DNA of 64,000 bases from Apostichopus japonicus (Eukaryota; Echinodermata; Holothuroidea; Aspidochirotida; Stichopodidae), in contig NC_092577.1 of the NCBI RefSeq assembly GCF_037975245.1, forward strand, positions 635,001-699,000. The letters are read 5' to 3'. Made by a program: the position numbers and the translations under genes. Numbering within the stretch: the stretch's first letter is position 1; each line of letters begins with the position of its first letter. This document shows positions 48,660-60,215 of the stretch, piece by piece. The notes under the pieces are model-generated. The model saw only the letters and a program-made list of their open reading frames with translations, made no database searches and was not told the origin of the DNA.

Positions 48660-50130
48660 CTAAAGCGAAGAAATCTTGTTTATTTCTGCCATTAAATCAC
48701 AATGATGTACATTTGTTAATACATAGTTATAGCAATGAGGCAGCGGGACCAGAAGTGCGATACTTTTCGAGTCTGGTCCCCAGCAAAGTAAAACGAGAAA
48801 ATACAATGTTATATAGAGAAAAGAAAATACCAAGAAAACACAAAGCAAAAGGACACACAAAGGGGTTTAACAGAACTGGGAATGGAAACATTAATACAAA
48901 GCTCATAACAAGGCAGAACTATACGAAAAAAGAGTCATTGTTTAGATAATGTTTAAGATGTCGTTTATAAGATGAAAGTGATTTGCTATTTCTAATGTTT
49001 TCACTTAGAGAATTTCAGAGGGCGACACCAGACCATCTAACCTGCGAGAGATACATATGAGTCCTTGATATAGGTGTTTGTAACATATTATAAGAACGAG
49101 TGTTGTATGAATAGTATTTATTATACTATTATAATGAAAAAAGTATGAAAAAAATCTGGGAGTGACCCATTATAAAACCTAAAGAGAAAAATCCTATTTA
49201 TATTTATAGAGCTCATTTAGGGTAAGCAAGTTAAAGTTTTTGAAAAGGGTGCAGAACGCGTGAGATAAAAGAATAGTTGTAATAATAATAAATGAACTTA
49301 TAAAGCGCTAAAATCTACGAAGTATTCAATAGCGCTGTACAACCCTAATAGAACGCCAACTTGAAAAATGAGTCTTCAAGCAAGACTTGAACTGACTGAG
49401 AGTGGGAGAACTCCGCACAGATATGGGCAGACCATTCCAGAGCTTGGGCCCGGCTTATGGAAAGGCACGGTCGCCATAGGTTTTCAGTTTAGTTCTGGGA
49501 AAAGTGAGAGTGAGTGTATTTCTAGAACGCAAGGTATAACGAGTATTGACCTGGAAGGACAGATCGTCTGACAAATAGGCGGTTGTAACCTATTAATACA
49601 TATGCAACATGTTTGCTGATGATAGAAACATGTTTTTCACTTTAGTTTTAAATCAATATACAATCCTAGAAATTTAGCATAATCGGATACACATTCCATC
49701 ACAAATTACTGAGACTTTTTATTAGTCACAAAATCTGTTGTCAAACACCATTAATGTTGTTTTACTTATTAAGTGACAATCGATTCGATTTTAGCCGGTC
49801 AGAAAGTTTGAAGAATTCGTTTCTGACAATTTGAAGAGCATTCTCTAAAGTTTGTGTTGGATAAAAAGAGTAGTGTCATCAGCAAACATAATAAAGGAAA
49901 CTTTATGCAAAGACGTGTAAATATCATTTATATACATAATAAAAAGTAGTGGTCCTAAAATGGATCCCTGTGGAAAGCCAATATTGCAAGAAATACGTGA
50001 CGAGATTACACCATTATACGACACAAACTGATAACGAAAAGTAAATAACTCTGAAACCAGGTTAAAGATTTTTTCGTCCGACAACCAAAGATAAAACTCG
50101 GTAAATGATAATTTCCATTAAATTCACCAA
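48660..50130 (-). pseudogene. Decayed LINE, unit C, split by a SINE-like insertion
   Basis: The RT palm is at 50084-49845 (FVSYNGVISSRISCNIGFPQ, GSILGPLLFIMYINDI, FADDTTLF). The C-terminal and 3' sequence continues to about 48660 as in unit B, but a 299-bp element at 49283-49581 interrupts it. Multiple frame changes make it inactive. Confidence 0.8.
49283..49581 (-). mobile_element. SINE-like insertion in the LINE relic, unit C
   Basis: The insertion is absent at the matching point of units B and E and present in C and D. GTTGTAA flanks it on both sides (49276-49282, 49582-49588). Read on the minus strand it ends 'gcgctttataagttcattta' followed by an (ATT)n tail, as in retroposed elements. 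The plus-strand frame of 67 codons across it is not a gene. Family unknown. Confidence 0.7.
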
Positions 50131-50334
50131 ACCTTTCCAATAGTGACCTCTCTACATCTGGTCAAAATGGTGCAAAGTAGAGTAACCATGGCAACGGATA
50201 TGTCATTTCATAGTAATTTGTTCAAACGTCTTGTGTTGATCATCGCGTTCAAAATTCAAGTAGGAGACTGCAATCTCTTGTCCGACACAACATAGGGCGA
50301 GAATGAATATTGAATACTTATTGAAAGAGGCATT

Positions 50335-50425
50335 GAGGAAGAGGGGAGGGCGCAGGGAAGGAGCAGAGGAGGTGTAATGAAGATGTAGGGAAGATGCAGG
50401 GAAGACGCAGGGAAGGAGCAGGAGG
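50335..50425. repeat. 11-12-bp minisatellite, unit C (short allele)
   Basis: A few 'gcagggaaga' units, many fewer than in unit B at 43560-43800. Confidence 0.7.
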
Positions 50426-50867
50426 TGGATTCCGGTTGTAGAAGGGAAGGGATTGGAGGGAGATACGTATAGGTTTTTTATTATTTATAAACTTTGTTAT
50501 CCCCCCCCCCCCCACCAACCAACCCACTCTCCTTCCCGACAAAGCCTTCTCTAACACAAAAGACGATTTTCAAGAAAAAGTAATACTTCTATTTCATTTT
50601 GATTGTTTTAATATTAATAAACAAATACTATATTGACATTACATGATACAACATGTGGTTATAAAGGTGATATTTGAATCGAGAATATTCACGTCAGTGA
50701 GCATTTACTAAAGAATCTGAATAATAAAATAAAATATAGGAGCTTTCTCAGACATTTCACTCACTCACATTGTTAACATTAGATTATAGATAAAAAAGAT
50801 CTAATATATTAATTCACTTCGCTGAAATATATACCAACAATACATTTCTATTGGATCACTAACAATG

Positions 50868-50876
50868 TAAATAAAA

Positions 50877-50926
<50 letters not shown>
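50868..50926. repeat. (AAAT)n microsatellite, unit C
   Basis: About 14 'aaat' units; unit B has four or five and unit D about two fewer than here. Confidence 0.85.
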
Positions 50927-50928
<2 letters not shown>

Positions 50929-51295
50929 GATAAAATCTCAAATAACGCACAATATTTTTCTTGCTACAGTTTCACTATCCTACTGTAAAATAATGTCACG
51001 TGAACAGCCACATTTAATTTTTGACAGGAAGTCATCATCAAGCTTATAGTTATTTGAAAGAGCTTTCGATTATATGGTCACGTGATTAGCCGACAGGCAC
51101 ACTCAGGTCTGGGACTGTTAACTGCAGGCATGCGAAAAACTGTTGTTGCCTAGAAACGAAAGTTCAAAGGTCAGACATACATCTGTGACAAAGGTGTTAC
51201 GCGCTTCACCATCAAATGACCTTCGACCTCAACTGGTTAAGGCATCAAATCGGTGTTCAAGGATGCCGATGTTGGTTATTTATCAAAGAGAGTCT

Positions 51296-52916
51296 TTATT
51301 CAACAGTCTCTTTAATTTCATTCACAGATGGAATAAACTCTCTTAGTTTTTTTGCTATCCTTGTCGCTGTTTCTTTCTTCTCATTTGTTTTTGATTCGAA
51401 GAATATGAACTCGTCTAAAGACAGAAGCTCATTATCTAGAAACAAGGAAAAGAATACAAAATTCTTCAATATTCAAATAATTATGATAACTAGTTAAACT
51501 AAACAACACATCTAAGAACGTAACTAAATATCATGATCATAAATACAAGTAGTTACTAATTACAACAGGTCAAAGGTCATTTGGGAAGACTCAACATCTC
51601 ATTCCAGTAATTAAAAAAACTAAATAATTTCAAAATCCAATCAGCACAAATATTGCGCTTGTGTTTGTGTGTGTGTGTGTGTGTGCGCGGGATAGCCTAT
51701 AAATAGATTAGGTCAAGGGTAATTAACTTTCATTAATCACTAATTAAAAAAATGGTATATTGCCAAGTCGTAGACCCTCATCACAGGAATCTTACTTTGA
51801 TGTTTGTTTGTTATTCATAATATACACTTGGTACATGTGCCTACAACAAAATGGCCGTAAGTGTACTCCAACGACAAAATTACAAGCGAAAAATAAGCAC
51901 GTCTTGTGAAGTCTTTTTAATATTAAAGAATCAATTTAAGTGGTTGATACATTTGAGCTAACTCTCTGATCCCTTTACACACACAAACGAAAAAACATAC
52001 ACTCACACACAAACATATACAAAATAAAAATGTAGTAATTGAAGATATTATCTTACCATCCAAATCTGCTTGATCTAGAAGCCTTATAAATTCTCTGACA
52101 CTATTGTTGCTGAATTGCACCATTGTCCATTCACACGCATCTATAAAACCATCTTCATTTATATCGAATCTGAGGAAGTCTTCTTCTGGTGTCATTTCTT
52201 CGAGATGATCGAACAAAGATCTGGAAATAAGTGGACACAATAAATAAGTTAAATGGACACAATAAATAAATTGAGGCAATCGGCTTCACTCTTCAAGAGC
52301 ATCGTTCAGTTCTTAAATTGTAATGTTATTGTCACAGAACTTGTCAACAGTCTCCAAAACGTCAGTTGATTAAAACAATAAGTTCCTGCATTAAGTTTAC
52401 ACCCACCATACTCTCTTGAAGGACGTTTCTAGCTTTGCCTACTTTGCACAAACGAAACGGGACGGAAGCCATTGTTGTTTATGATATTTTTAACGGTTCA
52501 TAGATATATGCAAATCGAGACTTTATGGTGTAAAAGGAAATAAAATCGTAGACACCATTTGTCAGGTTAGCTGACATAAAACCAACTTTGCATCCAAACT
52601 AGGTGTAATGCTTCATGAAGAGCCATCCAGTGTCTTAGGGGTAAACAAAGGGTAACAAAGAAACCACCCACACATACTGGAACTATCGGCTGATATAAGC
52701 CATAATATTGTAACATGCGGACACATAAACAAAGAAAATACGTTACCTTTTAGATTTGCTGTTGTAGTGCGATGCCGGAGGTATATAATTAGCTCCGAGA
52801 AATCCTTTACTAGGATTACTCTTCTTATCTGTAGACTGGCTTTGTGGGCCACACCCTAGTACCACCGAAGTAAGACCCAAAAGAAGTAAAAGAGTCTGAG
52901 AGAGGAAAGATTCCAT
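51296..52916 (-). CDS. Secreted EF-hand protein, family copy C (157 aa, three exons)
   Basis: Exons are 52747-52916, 52057-52220 and 51296-51435 (minus strand). Donors are GTAACG and GTAAGA; acceptors end ATTTCCAG and TTTCTAG. The protein has a signal peptide (1-21, Cys at 22), a polar stretch to KSKR at 54-57, EF loop 1 DINEDGFIDACE (76-87), EF loop 2 DLDDNELLSLDE (109-120) and a basic tail KKETATRIAKKLREFIPSV ending at residue 157. If furin cuts after KSKR the mature peptide is 100 residues, essentially one EF-hand pair plus the tail. Intron sizes are 526 and 621 bp; a (TG)n lies in intron 2. The protein is identical to copy D. AATAAA at 51295-51300 overlaps the stop. Confidence 0.88.
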
Positions 52917-52994
52917 CGTTATTAGGTTTCTTGTTTGATGAGCAGAGCTGAGCAATAGAGTGGACGTTTGATGAGAGTGATAATTTTGGGAACA

Positions 52995-53630
52995 GAACAG
53001 GAGTTTATAAAGGGTACAATTTCCTTTATGATTTCAAACAAGAAGGATTTTAACACGTTACGCTCGTTTACGTCATGGTATCTCCGACGTTGCTATACCC
53101 TTTCCCTTTTTGAATATGCGTCATATGACTATATTTATCTGATACTGGAAAATGCCATTAGTAATCAGGAAAAGACACTATTCGATGGTTTGTTTGAATA
53201 GGAGTTTGAACAGGAGTTTATAAAGGGTACAATTTCCTTCATTATTTCAAACAAGAAGGATTTAACACGTTACGCTCGTTTACGTCATGGTATCTCCGAC
53301 GTTGCTATACCCTTTCCCTTTTTGAATATGCGTCATATGACTATATTTATCTAATACTGGAAAATGCCATTAGTAATCAGGAAAAGACACTATTCGATGG
53401 TTTGTTTGAAGAGGAGTTTGGACAGGGGTTTATAAAAGGTACAATTTCCTTCATTATATCAAACAAGAAGGATTTTTGCACATAACACTCGTTTTACGTC
53501 ACGGCTTCTCCGACGTTGATATATCTTTATTCCTTTTTTTAATATGCGTCATATGACTATATTTATCTAATACTGGGAAAGTCCATTAGTAATCAGGAAA
53601 AGACACTATTCGATTGCATGTTTGAACCTT
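52995..53630 (-). promoter_or_regulatory. Promoter region of copy C: ~213-bp module in triplicate
   Basis: Modules start at 52995, 53208 and 53420. Plus-strand TTACGTCA (minus TGACGTAA) is at 53068, 53280 and 53494, and each module has a TTTATAAA core. The proximal TATA (53004-53009) is about 90 bases from the ATG. The three modules are more alike within unit C than to copy A's single module. Confidence 0.65.
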
Positions 53631-54979
53631 TGCATTGTCAGATCATTTAAACTGTCACCCTCTTCCTTACTTTACTTCTAAAAGTAGCACTGTCGACCAG
53701 GGGGGTAGGAGCCGGGCACCAGGGGCACGTGCCCACCCCCACTTTTTTTCCAAAATAGCAAATGTGCCCTACTGGTAAAGAAAATGTGCCCCTTTGATGA
53801 AAACCTGTCTTTTGGATATCTTAAGCGTTTGTTCATTTTAATATTTTATCTTAATTATTTATTTTTAGACTGCACATGCTATTTTTAAAATGGCATCCCA
53901 TATCTTTCTGTAGCACGGTTAACAATAAACAATCTCAATAAATAAAAAATCAATGTTGCAGCCCACCATTATAGTATTGATAGCATACTAACACATGATA
54001 TATATTTAAGTGATATGGCCGGTGTGTATCGGTTTATAGCATAACGAGTGGTGGTTGTGGAATGAGAAAGTGCCACTCTGATGTTGTGCCCCCCCCACTT
54101 TTTGGAAACTTTCCCACCACGATTCCATTGGTGACGTCGGGGAAACCCCCGCGTTTGTCATACCATACGTGGTTATTTTTTTCAGGTTAAGATCAAGTCA
54201 GAAGTTGCAAAGTGTCTTTCGTTACTTGAGGAACTACTTATTTACGTTTTATTCACGAGTGTACCACACCAATCAAATAAAACTCCATTCAAACTTCAGA
54301 GGAGTAGGAGGAGAGTAGGAGAGCATAGGAGAAGGGGTGGAGGGGGAGCAGGAACAAGGGGAGGGGTGAAGGAGGGGAAAGAGGGAGCAGAATTGTTGGG
54401 GTATTTCCTAAAATTACTGTAATTCTTGTCAACTTTAAGGCCACTGGCACGCTTTTTGTGTTCTTTCGTTACGCGTTATTGAACTTTTTTCACATATTCA
54501 TCAAGAGCGGATTTCCCACACAGATTTCGTGGTACCTATAGAAGCCTAGTGGAATTAAAGTGATTATGTTAGCCAAACAATGTGCTTAGTTCATCAAAAT
54601 ATGAAACCCAACTTCTGAACAAGCGAGGATCTGTTTCCGTTAATTGCTGTGACAATGAAATGAATTTAAAGGTTAATATTCTATATAACTGTAAATCCCG
54701 TCAATCTCCATGACTTGTGGTGGGTCCTTTGTATTTAGATGCAACTAAAACTTTTAAGGAAATAATACAAGGAAACATAAATATATACTGTTAAATTAAT
54801 TTAAAGAAAACCTGTCATGTAAAATCCCCCCGTGACATTTTAATAGGAACCAAGAAATAAAGTCGTGTTGATTAGTCCTTTATTAATTCACACAAGGCGA
54901 ATATCTCTGTTCGTCTTTTCTCGACTGATTAAACTTCAATTACCCACTGAATACACCTTTTTCGGGGTACCTTAATGTA
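53631..54979. other. Intergenic DNA of unit C
   Basis: It has the 'caccaggggcacgtgcccac' repeat near 53715 and the purine tract near 54300-54385, as in unit B. I see no gene. Confidence 0.5.
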
Positions 54980-55251
54980 ACTCTTAGGAAACAGATGCAG
55001 TATCTTGCTACTTGAGTGGGACAGCGATTCTGGAAACCGCCCATTAATTGAGTTTCTATTATATTTTGGCGATCATACCGAATGAGGATAATTAATGAAA
55101 TGTTTCACAAACACTTTTTTTCAACTTTACTAATATGTTTTAGCAAAAGAGACAATGTACCATAAATCATTGTGCCATATTCAATTAAATCAAGTAGTTG
55201 AAGCTCTCCAACAACTTGCAAGAAACATATTCCCTTCAAAAGTGTGTTAGT

Positions 55252-56722
55252 CTAAAGCGAAGAAATCTTGTTTATTTCTGCCATTAAATCACAATGATGT
55301 ACATTTGTTAATACATAGTTATAGCAATGAGGCAGCGGGACCAGAAGTGCGATACTTTTCGAGTCTGGTCCCCAGCAAAGTAAAACGAGAAAATACAATG
55401 TTATATAGAGAAAAGAAAATACCAAGAAAACACAAAGCAAAAGGACACACAAAGGGGTTTAACAGAACTGGGAATGGAAACATTAATACAAAGCTCATAA
55501 CAAGGCAGAACTATACGAAAAAAGAGTCATTGTTTAGATAATGTTTAAGATGTCGTTTATAAGATGAAAGTGATTTGCTATTTCTAATGTTTTCACTTAG
55601 AGAATTTCAGAGGGCGACACCAGACCATCTAACCTGCGAGAGATACATATGAGTCCTTGATATAGGTGTTTGTAACATATTATAAGAACGAGTGTTGTAT
55701 GAATAGTATTTATTATACTATTATAATGAAAAAAGTATGAAAAAAATCTGGGAGTGACCCATTATAAAACCTAAAGAGAAAAATCCTATTTATATTTATA
55801 GAGCTCATTTAGGGTAAGCAAGTTAAAGTTTTTGAAAAGGGTGCAGAACGCGTGAGATAAAAGAATAGTTGTAATAATAATAAATGAACTTATAAAGCGC
55901 TAAAATCTACGAAGTATTCAATAGCGCTGTACAACCCTAATAGAACGCCAACTTGAAAAATGAGTCTTCAAGCAAGACTTGAACTGACTGAGAGTGGGAG
56001 AACTCCGCACAGATATGGGCAGACCATTCCAGAGCTTGGGCCCGGCTTATGGAAAGGCACGGTCGCCATAGGTTTTCAGTTTAGTTCTGGGAAAAGTGAG
56101 AGTGAGTGTATTTCTAGAACGCAAGGTATAACGAGTATTGACCTGGAAGGACAGATCGTCTGACAAATAGGCGGTTGTAACCTATTAATACATATGCAAC
56201 ATGTTTGCTGATGATAGAAACATGTTTTTCACTTTAGTTTTAAATCAATATACAATCCTAGAAATTTAGCATAATCGGATACACATTCCATCACAAATTA
56301 CTGAGACTTTTTATTAGTCACAAAATCTGTTGTCAAACACCATTAATGTTGTTTTACTTATTAAGTGACAATCGATTCGATTTTAGCCGGTCAGAAAGTT
56401 TGAAGAATTCGTTTCTGACAATTTGAAGAGCATTCTCTAAAGTTTGTGTTGGATAAAAAGAGTAGTGTCATCAGCAAACATAATAAAGGAAACTTTATGC
56501 AAAGACGTGTAAATATCATTTATATACATAATAAAAAGTAGTGGTCCTAAAATGGATCCCTGTGGAAAGCCAATATTGCAAGAAATACGTGACGAGATTA
56601 CACCATTATACGACACAAACTGATAACGAAAAGTAAATAACTCTGAAACCAGGTTAAAGATTTTTTCGTCCGACAACCAAAGATAAAACTCGGTAAATGA
56701 TAATTTCCATTAAATTCACCAA
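55252..56722 (-). pseudogene. Decayed LINE, unit D, split by the same SINE-like insertion
   Basis: Same sequence as 48660-50130, with the RT palm at 56676-56437. Inactive for the same reasons. It was copied along with the unit rather than inserted separately. Confidence 0.8.
55875..56173 (-). mobile_element. SINE-like insertion, unit D
   Basis: Identical in position and flanks (GTTGTAA at 55868-55874 and 56174-56180) to the one in unit C, so inherited through the unit duplication. Confidence 0.7.
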
Positions 56723-57467
56723 ACCTTTCCAATAGTGACCTCTCTACATCTGGTCAAAATGGTGCAAAGTAGAGTAACCATGGCAACGGATATGTCATTT
56801 CATAGTAATTTGTTCAAACGTCTTGTGTTGATCATCGCGTTCAAAATTCAAGTAGGAGACTGCAATCTCTTGTCCGACACAACATAGGGCGAGAATGAAT
56901 ATTGAATACTTATTGAAAGAGGCATTGAGGAAGAGGGGAGGGCGCAGGGAAGGAGCAGAGGAGGTGTAATGAAGATGTAGGGAAGATGCAGGGAAGACGC
57001 AGGGAAGGAGCAGGAGGTGGATTCCGGTTGTAGAAGGGAAGGGATTGGAGGGAGATACGTATAGGTTTTTTATTATTTATAAACTTTGTTATCCCCCCCC
57101 CCCCCCACCAACCAACCCACTCTCCTTCCCGACAAAGCCTTCTCTAACACAAAAGACGATTTTCAAGAAAAAGTAATACTTCTATTTCATTTTGATTGTT
57201 TTAATATTAATAAACAAATACTATATTGACATTACATGATACAACATGTGGTTATAAAGGTGATATTTGAATCGAGAATATTCACGTCAGTGAGCATTTA
57301 CTAAAGAATCTGAATAATAAAATAAAATATAGGAGCTTTCTCAGACATTTCACTCACTCACATTGTTAACATTAGATTATAGATAAAAAAGATCTAATAT
57401 ATTAATTCACTTCGCTGAAATATATACCAACAATACATTTCTATTGGATCACTAACAATGTAAATAA

Positions 57468-57469
57468 AA

Positions 57470-57511
<42 letters not shown>
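57468..57511. repeat. (AAAT)n microsatellite, unit D
   Basis: Two units shorter than in C. This is one of the few differences between the two units. Confidence 0.8.
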
Positions 57512-57513
<2 letters not shown>

Positions 57514-57880
57514 GATAAAATCTCAAATAACGCACAATATTTTTCTTGCTACAGTTTCACTATCCTACTGTAAAATAATGTCACGTGAACAGCCACATTT
57601 AATTTTTGACAGGAAGTCATCATCAAGCTTATAGTTATTTGAAAGAGCTTTCGATTATATGGTCACGTGATTAGCCGACAGGCACACTCAGGTCTGGGAC
57701 TGTTAACTGCAGGCATGCGAAAAACTGTTGTTGCCTAGAAACGAAAGTTCAAAGGTCAGACATACATCTGTGACAAAGGTGTTACGCGCTTCACCATCAA
57801 ATGACCTTCGACCTCAACTGGTTAAGGCATCAAATCGGTGTTCAAGGATGCCGATGTTGGTTATTTATCAAAGAGAGTCT

Positions 57881-59501
57881 TTATTCAACAGTCTCTTTAA
57901 TTTCATTCACAGATGGAATAAACTCTCTTAGTTTTTTTGCTATCCTTGTCGCTGTTTCTTTCTTCTCATTTGTTTTTGATTCGAAGAATATGAACTCGTC
58001 TAAAGACAGAAGCTCATTATCTAGAAACAAGGAAAAGAATACAAAATTCTTCAATATTCAAATAATTATGATAACTAGTTAAACTAAACAACACATCTAA
58101 GAACGTAACTAAATATCATGATCATAAATACAAGTAGTTACTAATTACAACAGGTCAAAGGTCATTTGGGAAGACTCAACATCTCATTCCAGTAATTAAA
58201 AAAACTAAATAATTTCAAAATCCAATCAGCACAAATATTGCGCTTGTGTTTGTGTGTGTGTGTGTGTGTGCGCGGGATAGCCTATAAATAGATTAGGTCA
58301 AGGGTAATTAACTTTCATTAATCACTAATTAAAAAAATGGTATATTGCCAAGTCGTAGACCCTCATCACAGGAATCTTACTTTGATGTTTGTTTGTTATT
58401 CATAATATACACTTGGTACATGTGCCTACAACAAAATGGCCGTAAGTGTACTCCAACGACAAAATTACAAGCGAAAAATAAGCACGTCTTGTGAAGTCTT
58501 TTTAATATTAAAGAATCAATTTAAGTGGTTGATACATTTGAGCTAACTCTCTGATCCCTTTACACACACAAACGAAAAAACATACACTCACACACAAACA
58601 TATACAAAATAAAAATGTAGTAATTGAAGATATTATCTTACCATCCAAATCTGCTTGATCTAGAAGCCTTATAAATTCTCTGACACTATTGTTGCTGAAT
58701 TGCACCATTGTCCATTCACACGCATCTATAAAACCATCTTCATTTATATCGAATCTGAGGAAGTCTTCTTCTGGTGTCATTTCTTCGAGATGATCGAACA
58801 AAGATCTGGAAATAAGTGGACACAATAAATAAGTTAAATGGACACAATAAATAAATTGAGGCAATCGGCTTCACTCTTCAAGAGCATCGTTCAGTTCTTA
58901 AATTGTAATGTTATTGTCACAGAACTTGTCAACAGTCTCCAAAACGTCAGTTGATTAAAACAATAAGTTCCTGCATTAAGTTTACACCCACCATACTCTC
59001 TTGAAGGACGTTTCTAGCTTTGCCTACTTTGCACAAACGAAACGGGACGGAAGCCATTGTTGTTTATGATATTTTTAACGGTTCATAGATATATGCAAAT
59101 CGAGACTTTATGGTGTAAAAGGAAATAAAATCGTAGACACCATTTGTCAGGTTAGCTGACATAAAACCAACTTTGCATCCAAACTAGGTGTAATGCTTCA
59201 TGAAGAGCCATCCAGTGTCTTAGGGGTAAACAAAGGGTAACAAAGAAACCACCCACACATACTGGAACTATCGGCTGATATAAGCCATAATATTGTAACA
59301 TGCGGACACATAAACAAAGAAAATACGTTACCTTTTAGATTTGCTGTTGTAGTGCGATGCCGGAGGTATATAATTAGCTCCGAGAAATCCTTTACTAGGA
59401 TTACTCTTCTTATCTGTAGACTGGCTTTGTGGGCCACACCCTAGTACCACCGAAGTAAGACCCAAAAGAAGTAAAAGAGTCTGAGAGAGGAAAGATTCCA
59501 T
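57881..59501 (-). CDS. Secreted EF-hand protein, family copy D (157 aa, three exons)
   Basis: Exons are 59332-59501, 58642-58805 and 57881-58020 (minus strand), exactly 6585 bases from those of copy C. The protein is identical to C: signal peptide, polar stretch ending KSKR, canonical EF loop at 76-87, second loop at 109-120 with Glu at position 6, basic tail. No difference was seen in exons or introns, so it is a very recent duplicate, a gene-converted copy, or an assembly duplicate. AATAAA at 57880-57885 overlaps the stop codon. Confidence 0.87.
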
Positions 59502-59579
59502 CGTTATTAGGTTTCTTGTTTGATGAGCAGAGCTGAGCAATAGAGTGGACGTTTGATGAGAGTGATAATTTTGGGAACA

Positions 59580-60215
59580 GAACAGGAGTTTATAAAGGGT
59601 ACAATTTCCTTTATGATTTCAAACAAGAAGGATTTTAACACGTTACGCTCGTTTACGTCATGGTATCTCCGACGTTGCTATACCCTTTCCCTTTTTGAAT
59701 ATGCGTCATATGACTATATTTATCTGATACTGGAAAATGCCATTAGTAATCAGGAAAAGACACTATTCGATGGTTTGTTTGAATAGGAGTTTGAACAGGA
59801 GTTTATAAAGGGTACAATTTCCTTCATTATTTCAAACAAGAAGGATTTAACACGTTACGCTCGTTTACGTCATGGTATCTCCGACGTTGCTATACCCTTT
59901 CCCTTTTTGAATATGCGTCATATGACTATATTTATCTAATACTGGAAAATGCCATTAGTAATCAGGAAAAGACACTATTCGATGGTTTGTTTGAAGAGGA
60001 GTTTGGACAGGGGTTTATAAAAGGTACAATTTCCTTCATTATATCAAACAAGAAGGATTTTTGCACATAACACTCGTTTTACGTCACGGCTTCTCCGACG
60101 TTGATATATCTTTATTCCTTTTTTTAATATGCGTCATATGACTATATTTATCTAATACTGGGAAAGTCCATTAGTAATCAGGAAAAGACACTATTCGATT
60201 GCATGTTTGAACCTT
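59580..60215 (-). promoter_or_regulatory. Promoter region of copy D: ~213-bp module in triplicate
   Basis: Modules start at 59580, 59793 and 60005. TTACGTCA on the plus strand is at 59653, 59865 and 60079. Identical to the copy C promoter. Confidence 0.65.

Larger units (their letters stand above)
48389..54979. repeat. ~6.59-kb tandem duplication, unit C
   Basis: From 48389 the sequence is repeated almost without change from 54980. The only differences I noticed are slippage-type: a T run near 48523 (6 against 7), a C run near 50501 (13 against 14) and the (AAAT)n tract near 50876 (two units longer here). The unit holds the LINE relic, the SINE, the minisatellite, gene copy C and its promoter. 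Confidence 0.88.

Noticed and set aside
48713-48949. Plus-strand frame of 78 codons repeated in units C, D and E
   Set aside because: It is antisense to the 3' part of the LINE relic and is conserved only because the units are.
49368-49571. Plus-strand frame of 67 codons in units C and D
   Set aside because: It lies in the SINE-like insertion, on the strand opposite to its tail.
52916-52955. Upstream in-frame Met of EF-hand copy C as the start codon
   Set aside because: It falls at about the expected transcription start ~30 bases after the TATA box, the extension is not conserved in copy B, and it would bury the signal peptide.
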